A stretch of 64,000 nt of DNA, from NCBI GenBank assembly GCA_963920665.1, contig OY987271.1, forward strand, positions 16,929,350 to 16,993,349. The letters are read 5' to 3'. The DNA comes from Straminergon stramineum. Lineage: Eukaryota; Streptophyta; Bryopsida; Hypnales; Calliergonaceae. Shown one piece after another: positions 59,527 through 64,000 of the stretch. Position numbers and translations under genes: made by a program. The notes beneath the pieces were generated by a model, which searched no databases, had not been told where the DNA came from, and saw nothing but the letters and a program-made list of their open reading frames with translations. Each line of letters starts with the position of its first letter. The stretch's first letter is position 1.

Positions 59527-59745
59527 TATAGTATACATATTTACAATGCAACAATGGAATATCATCTAATACTCTTCTTGTAGGCTTTAATGCTCCTTAG
59601 CCATACATCTTAGAAATAACATCCTTTTTCAGTCTTGAGTCTCAAATTTCATGTGATATTAAGTATTTTTTATAGTGAATTTGATAGTACATTTTGTAAC
59701 TTTATAATTCAAGTTTTTTTACTATTGAATTCGGCAATACATTCC
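58107..59745. other. AT-rich DNA with a (TA)n microsatellite
   Basis: 58250-58860 shows loosely repeated phrases (TTCAACTCAAAA, TCTTCACTACTTCACTT, CAAATCTTTCAAA) at intervals of 120-180 bp, suggesting a very diverged tandem array. A pure TA tract of about 34 repeats lies at 59456-59523. No gene. Confidence 0.45.
59456..59523. repeat. (TA)34 microsatellite
   Basis: An uninterrupted alternating TA run of 68 bp, ending at TATGCATATA. Confidence 0.97.
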
Positions 59746-60329
59746 TAAAACCCTTTAGTGCCCGATTGACCAGTTTTTGGTTGATTTGGGGACTTTTTGT
59801 TTGCTACTGTTCACAAAACATTTGATTTCAAAAAACCCAAGGAACAACGCAATTAGAGTATCTTCATATGCTCCAAACAAAACCAATTTCAAGAGAGTGC
59901 ATGCAAAAATGCATCAGCTATGCTTATCCAAACTTAAATGTCCCGAGCCTTCACAAGTGAAATATCATAAAGAAATACATATTTAATGTAAGGGATGATT
60001 ATTTATATGTGTGAGAGAACTAGCTAGAAGGTTTTTGATTGCTTTTTGGTGCATTCATTAAAATTTATGCCTAATTGTGGTAGATCATATGTAACACTAG
60101 TGTTGAAGGATGTTTACAACATATCAATCTTTGAAGATTATTTACAAGCATGTGCACTATTGGATCACTTTCATTTTTTGTTTGGTTCAAGTATCTGTCC
60201 TATAGAACCAATTGATAGGATCTAATCCAGGATTTTGTCCTTAGGGTGGCCACAAAATTTCACTTTGTCAAAATTATATTAAAAAATTGCGCTTGCCCCC
60301 AAAATCAACCATGGTCACTAAAGGGTTAA
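59746..60329. mobile_element. TIR element, CCCTTTAGTG-ended
   Basis: The left end (TAAAACCCTTTAGTGCCC, then GGTTGATTTGGGG) pairs with the right end (CCCCAAAATCAACCATGG, then TCACTAAAGGGTTAA). With a small indel the inverted repeats extend about 40 bp. The interior is AT-rich and non-coding. The end motif is a variant of the TTAACCCCTAAA theme. Confidence 0.6.
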
Positions 60330-60469
60330 ACTCATTCTACAATCTCTAGGTAGCTAGTTGCTTTTAATACAAGCACCATCCCCAACGTAGAAAGACTATC
60401 TGTAATAAAAAATCTATGATTCAATCTACTACCATCTTGAACTAAAAAAAAACAAGGAAAAAAGTAGAG

Positions 60470-61030
60470 TTATTGGCTACAATCAATATCTTGGATGATG
60501 TTGATGGAGTGATTAGTGACTATGATAGGAACATCCACCTTTTGAGTATGAATTCATTACAAAAAGTATCTGTTTTTAGGCCTTCATGTTGTGGCCATAT
60601 TACAAAATATTGTAACTACTTTAGGTGAGTAAGATAACCATTACGAATATACTTTTATTGGTTTTGGGGTAGTCTAGAATATTTTTTTGACACAAACACG
60701 TTGAACAACACATTGCTAGGGCAAGGAGTATCCCTCAAATAGAGAAGTTGATTTCACGTTAGATAAACAACCTATCACCATGGAGTATCAAACCTACAAC
60801 AATGCCACTTAGTTTTTGTACCTTTACACCATCATTTGGTAGTTTAGGGTCATCTCAGACGAAGTGAGAGACTCTTTTGGGTCAATTGCCTACCACACTT
60901 CAAAAATTCATAAAAAACTCATACTTTGTTAGAAAAATATAATATCAATTTTTGTCCCCATTTCTCACATTTGTCTTTATGTGATAATTTAAAAAAAATT
61001 CAATCATACCAACAAGGCAAACCAGTCATT
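60470..61030. repeat. dispersed repeat, inverted partner of 28737-29290
   Basis: Read on the minus strand it follows the 28737-29290 copy block by block, for example GGTGAGTAAGATAACCAT here against ATCTTACTCACC there. It lies directly between two TIR elements. Confidence 0.6.
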
Positions 61031-61068
61031 TTTGCTTGTCATAGGTTGGTTCACCTTATTTAGTGTTC

Positions 61069-62372
61069 AGATAGAACCTCCCTTAGTGCATGATGTCAGG
61101 ACTATGCACTAAGAGAGATTAATTAATGCATTTAGAGAAGCCATAGGACTACTTGTCATTTCATCATGAATTATGGGGATGGGCCACCTATTGTCTAAAA
61201 ACTCTTAATCTTTAAAGGATACAGCCCCCATGACCAAGGTAGTCAACAAAATTGCTTTGATTATTGGACCAAGAGGTGCATTATGTTTTTCTACAGTTAG
61301 TGAAGTCATCCATCGAACACAAAACATCCATGTCGACATTTAATCCCTCATTGCTTGAAGTCCAAACATGTGTAAAAGCATCCTTGCTTTTCAAGTGCTA
61401 TAAGTCTAAATTTCAGTAAAGTATGAAAATCTTAATTGTACAATCTTGTAGTGTGCATGTTGTAGATGGTGTGAAACAAATTTGGGGTCATTTGACCATA
61501 AAGATTGAATGATTATAATGTTTTAGTGTTGAAAAAAGATGCTAAAATTTTCTTAAAAACACATTTGGAGGTGAAATTTGATTTCTAAATCTACTCAAAT
61601 GAGAAAACTTTAGACTACAAAGTGATTCAAAACCAAAAGACAAATAATTTGGTGAAAAAATAATCATTCAAATTGACTTAGTGTGTTTGCAAAATTGTTT
61701 TGAAATGTCAAAAACAGTGAAAAAAATAGTAAAAAATCACATCTATGGTTGAACCTCCCTCTACTAAAATGCTTTTCAATCACTCATTACCTCTTTTCTT
61801 GATATGAAATTTTAACCACACAAACTAGACTAGTATTTAAAACTTTTCCAATAAAAATGATTGAAAATAGACCACGTATGAAGAAGTTATAAGCCACGGA
61901 AGTTCATTGTAATGTAAAAATGTCTGAATTTTGAACTTCGAATTGCTCTCAAACATTCAAAACAACTTGGATTGACATGAAAATTTTATCACAATAACTA
62001 GACCTTAAGAGGAACAAAATCCAACAAATTTTATTGAGAAAAGACATTTTATGAAAAAGTTACAGGACCCCAAAGTTGCAGCCATCAGAATGCAATGTGG
62101 TGAACTCAAATTGAACCTGTGAACTTTGAAGGGCTCTCAAAAACTCATTACATCTTGGATTGATCTGAAAATTTTACTACTGAAACTAGACTAATATGCA
62201 CAACTTTTCCAACAAGTTTCATTGAATTCAGACATCTGATGCGAAAGTAAGAGCACTTTGAATTTGACTACCAAACGCTACGAGGACACTTTTCATCCCC
62301 TCTGGCGATGAGGGGTTAAGGGTTAATGCATATTATGTTCCAAGGGAGGGTGCACTAAGAGAGGTTCTACCT
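61069..62372. mobile_element. TIR element with AGATAGAACCTC ends, split by an insertion
   Basis: Outer inverted ends: AGATAGAACCTCCCTTAGTGCA at the left and TGCACTAAGAGAGGTTCTACCT at the right (20 of 22 complementary). The host element would be about 324 bp without the 980-bp insertion at 61340-62319. Its body (61190-61330) also occurs near 140-290 and 41905-42030. Confidence 0.65.
61340..62319. mobile_element. 980-bp nested TIR element with TTAAyCCCTCATyGC ends
   Basis: The left end TTAATCCCTCATTGC pairs with the right end GCGATGAGGGGTTAA. It sits wholly inside the element at 61069-62372. The interior has direct repeats, for example TGAAAATTTTA(T/C)-type phrases with AACTAGAC at about 61815-62200. 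It shares the TTAACCCC-type terminus with the other elements. Non-coding. Confidence 0.6.
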
Positions 62373-63884
62373 GTAGCAGAGATCGCTTTCTGCACTGTCC
62401 TCCAATAAAATGAAATAAAACCCCCAGGTCCAGAGTCCAGACTCCAGAGCCAATAAAACTCACCTGGGGCAGGGGTGAAAGAGCTCAATAATGCTGGCTT
62501 CAGTGGTCACTGGCCAGTGTGTCCTGGTGCCCAGCGCGACCTCTGACGTTTCGCATGTGGCAAGTGGCAACCGTAATGGCGCATTCAATCCATCGCACCT
62601 TCAAAGTACAGCAAACCACCATATCTTAGCAGTCCCCAAGTGCTTAAGTTAAGGTCTGGAACCGTCTCGCAGTCTCATCACCACCGCCAGCTAGAAGTCT
62701 CCGAAGTCGATGATTGAGAAACGATTGAACATTGGGACCGAGGATATATAGGAAGTTTCATGCATTTCCCGTTGGACGACTAGCTATACCTTGAAGGTAC
62801 TGTCGCTGTGACGATGGAAGCGTGAATTCGGGGCGGTTCTAGCTGTGGTGGGGTCCGAAATTGCTGCCACAATTGATCAAGTGAGAAATCATGCATTCCC
62901 GGAGATCTGGACTTTCGGGTGATATTGTGTGAGACTGTGTGAGATTGTGTGAGTGGAGAGTCGCCACTTAGTTGAGATTCGTTACGATGCGTTTGCTTTC
63001 TTGTTTGCAGGAGGATCATCCCTTCAAAAGGTTTGGGTTCTGGGTCAGCTGCATTGACGCGTTGTTTTTTACATTAAATTTGAACACCGAAGTTGACTCT
63101 GTCTCGGCCGAATCCCAGTCCTAGCTCGCACGAATCGTGAGAGCATTCGTGGTACGAAGGGCAGAAGCTCGTACGTCGTGGAGTTTGAGTGTGGGTGCGG
63201 GGTGAACCTGGATTTGAATAGGAAGAGTCGAGCTGGTTGTATTTTGTGATTCGAGCTGTAACGGTCTGTTTTCATGGAAGTAGGTTTGAGCTTGGTGAAG
63301 TTGATGTTGTTTCGATCGTAGTAGCATTGAGTGGTAATTGCAATCGAACAATTGGCGTGAGAAGGTGATACTCGCTATCAATCCGGGTAGCTCGCCTATG
63401 ATCGCCTCCTGGACAGGTGCCAGGCGGGGAGGACGGCACTCGGGTAGGCAGCTTCTGTGGCCGTAGCTGGAGCTCCAAAATCTTCTGACAATAATGAGAT
63501 GACAAGTCCCACTTGTTGCGTTTCTCAGCTTCTGTAACAGTTTTGGTGTAAATTTTGAACTAATTTAGGCTGTCAGTGCGCATGTGTGCGCGTGTGTGTG
63601 TGAGAGAGAGATAGAGAGCAGCTGCTGCTTGCACTCTCGACTAATCGAAATTTTCTGATCTCAGCTGCCGGCGGGGTTCAGAGCTACAAGTTCGTGTTTT
63701 TAGAAAGAGATGACCTAATTCTATCGGCGAGACCATAGCTCGACTGCAGTTTACTCAATGACAAATTTAGACAGTGCGACTCCACTGAAGAACTAAACTA
63801 AACTCGGGGGTTTGATTGTGTGCAGAAAATCCGATCAGTGTATATGGCAAACCTCCTTCCAAGAAAATGTAGCGGATCTTCTTG
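62373..63884. other. GC-richer interval upstream of the window edge
   Basis: Composition shifts sharply from the AT-rich DNA before it. It contains GTGTGAGA repeats (62925-62955) and a GTGTGCGCGTGTGTGTGAGAGAGAGA run at about 63585-63620. It probably includes the 3' UTR of the minus-strand gene ending at 63885, and possibly a separate promoter or untranslated exon. Minus-strand frames here are low-complexity and not recognised. Confidence 0.4.
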
Positions 63885-64000
63885 TTACAACATTCTTGCC
63901 GAGTTTATGAGCCTCATGCCGTAAGCATCCCCGTCGTCGCCCTCGTTCCCAAACTTGTGTGACCAGACCTCCATGGCCATGGCGAAGATCTCGAGAACTG
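63885..64000 (-). CDS. C-terminal end of an unidentified protein (runs off the window)
   Basis: An open minus-strand frame from the window edge to a TAA at 63885-63887. The last 37 residues include VLEIFAMAMEVWSHKFGN, then an acidic GDDGD stretch, then AYGMRLINSARML. The composition is protein-like and unlike neighbouring frames. The downstream sequence is free of long frames, as expected of a 3' UTR. The family was not recognised. It could also be the end of a last exon that starts within the window edge. Confidence 0.5.
   Translation of the reverse strand, partial: VLEIFAMAMEVWSHKFGNEGDDGDAYGMRLINSARML

Overview
This is nuclear DNA from a land plant. The evidence is spliced genes with GT-AG introns, a PUX10-type UBX protein, an ERD2 KDEL receptor almost colinear with angiosperm ERD2B, a CAN-type plant nuclease, a plant-type cytosolic glycerol-3-phosphate dehydrogenase, an F-box protein and an ankyrin/membrane protein, plus a Stowaway-like element with CTCCCTCCGTCC ends. 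Moderate introns, small AT-rich DNA elements, no recognisable LTR retrotransposon, and a plant-unusual (bacterial/fungal-type) FDH-like alcohol dehydrogenase suggest a non-seed plant, perhaps a bryophyte. The lineage call is inference.

Layout. 1.8-5.1 kb (-): PUX10-like CDC48 adaptor, 5 exons. 5.1-12.2 kb: intergenic, with a TIR element, a near-perfect palindromic CACTA-like MITE, an 82-bp tandem array and a triplicated ~370-bp unit. 12.2-17.6 kb (+): calcium-dependent-type staphylococcal-nuclease-like protein, 9 exons, with a 164-bp hairpin MITE in its last intron. 17.6-22.3 kb: AT-rich, nested elements. 22.3-27.2 kb (+): Zn-dependent alcohol dehydrogenase, 10 exons, one GC-AG intron. 27.2-32.2 kb: Stowaway-like element containing a second element, then AT-rich DNA. 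32.2-34.9 kb (-): ERD2, 6 exons, 215 aa. 36.4-37.7 kb (+): F-box protein, divergent from ERD2. 37.7-45.0 kb: gene-free AT-rich DNA. 45.0-49.0 kb (-): NAD-dependent glycerol-3-phosphate dehydrogenase, 6 exons. 51.4-53.3 kb (-): ankyrin-repeat protein with four C-terminal membrane spans. 53.3-63.9 kb: gene-poor, rich in TIR elements and nested insertions. 63.9-64.0 kb (-): the C-terminal end of a gene running off the window.

The genes are separate housekeeping or regulatory loci and do not form a pathway. The most notable structure is non-genic: a dispersed set of AT-rich elements whose inverted ends share a TTAACCCCTAAAtGCC-like motif, often inserted in one another. Also notable are a tandemly copied exon/intron boundary in the GPDH gene that creates an in-frame alternative donor, and a 42-bp piece of an ERD2 exon copied into its own upstream region. 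Exon boundaries were set by hand from reading frame, splice consensus and recalled family members; no alignment or database search was run.
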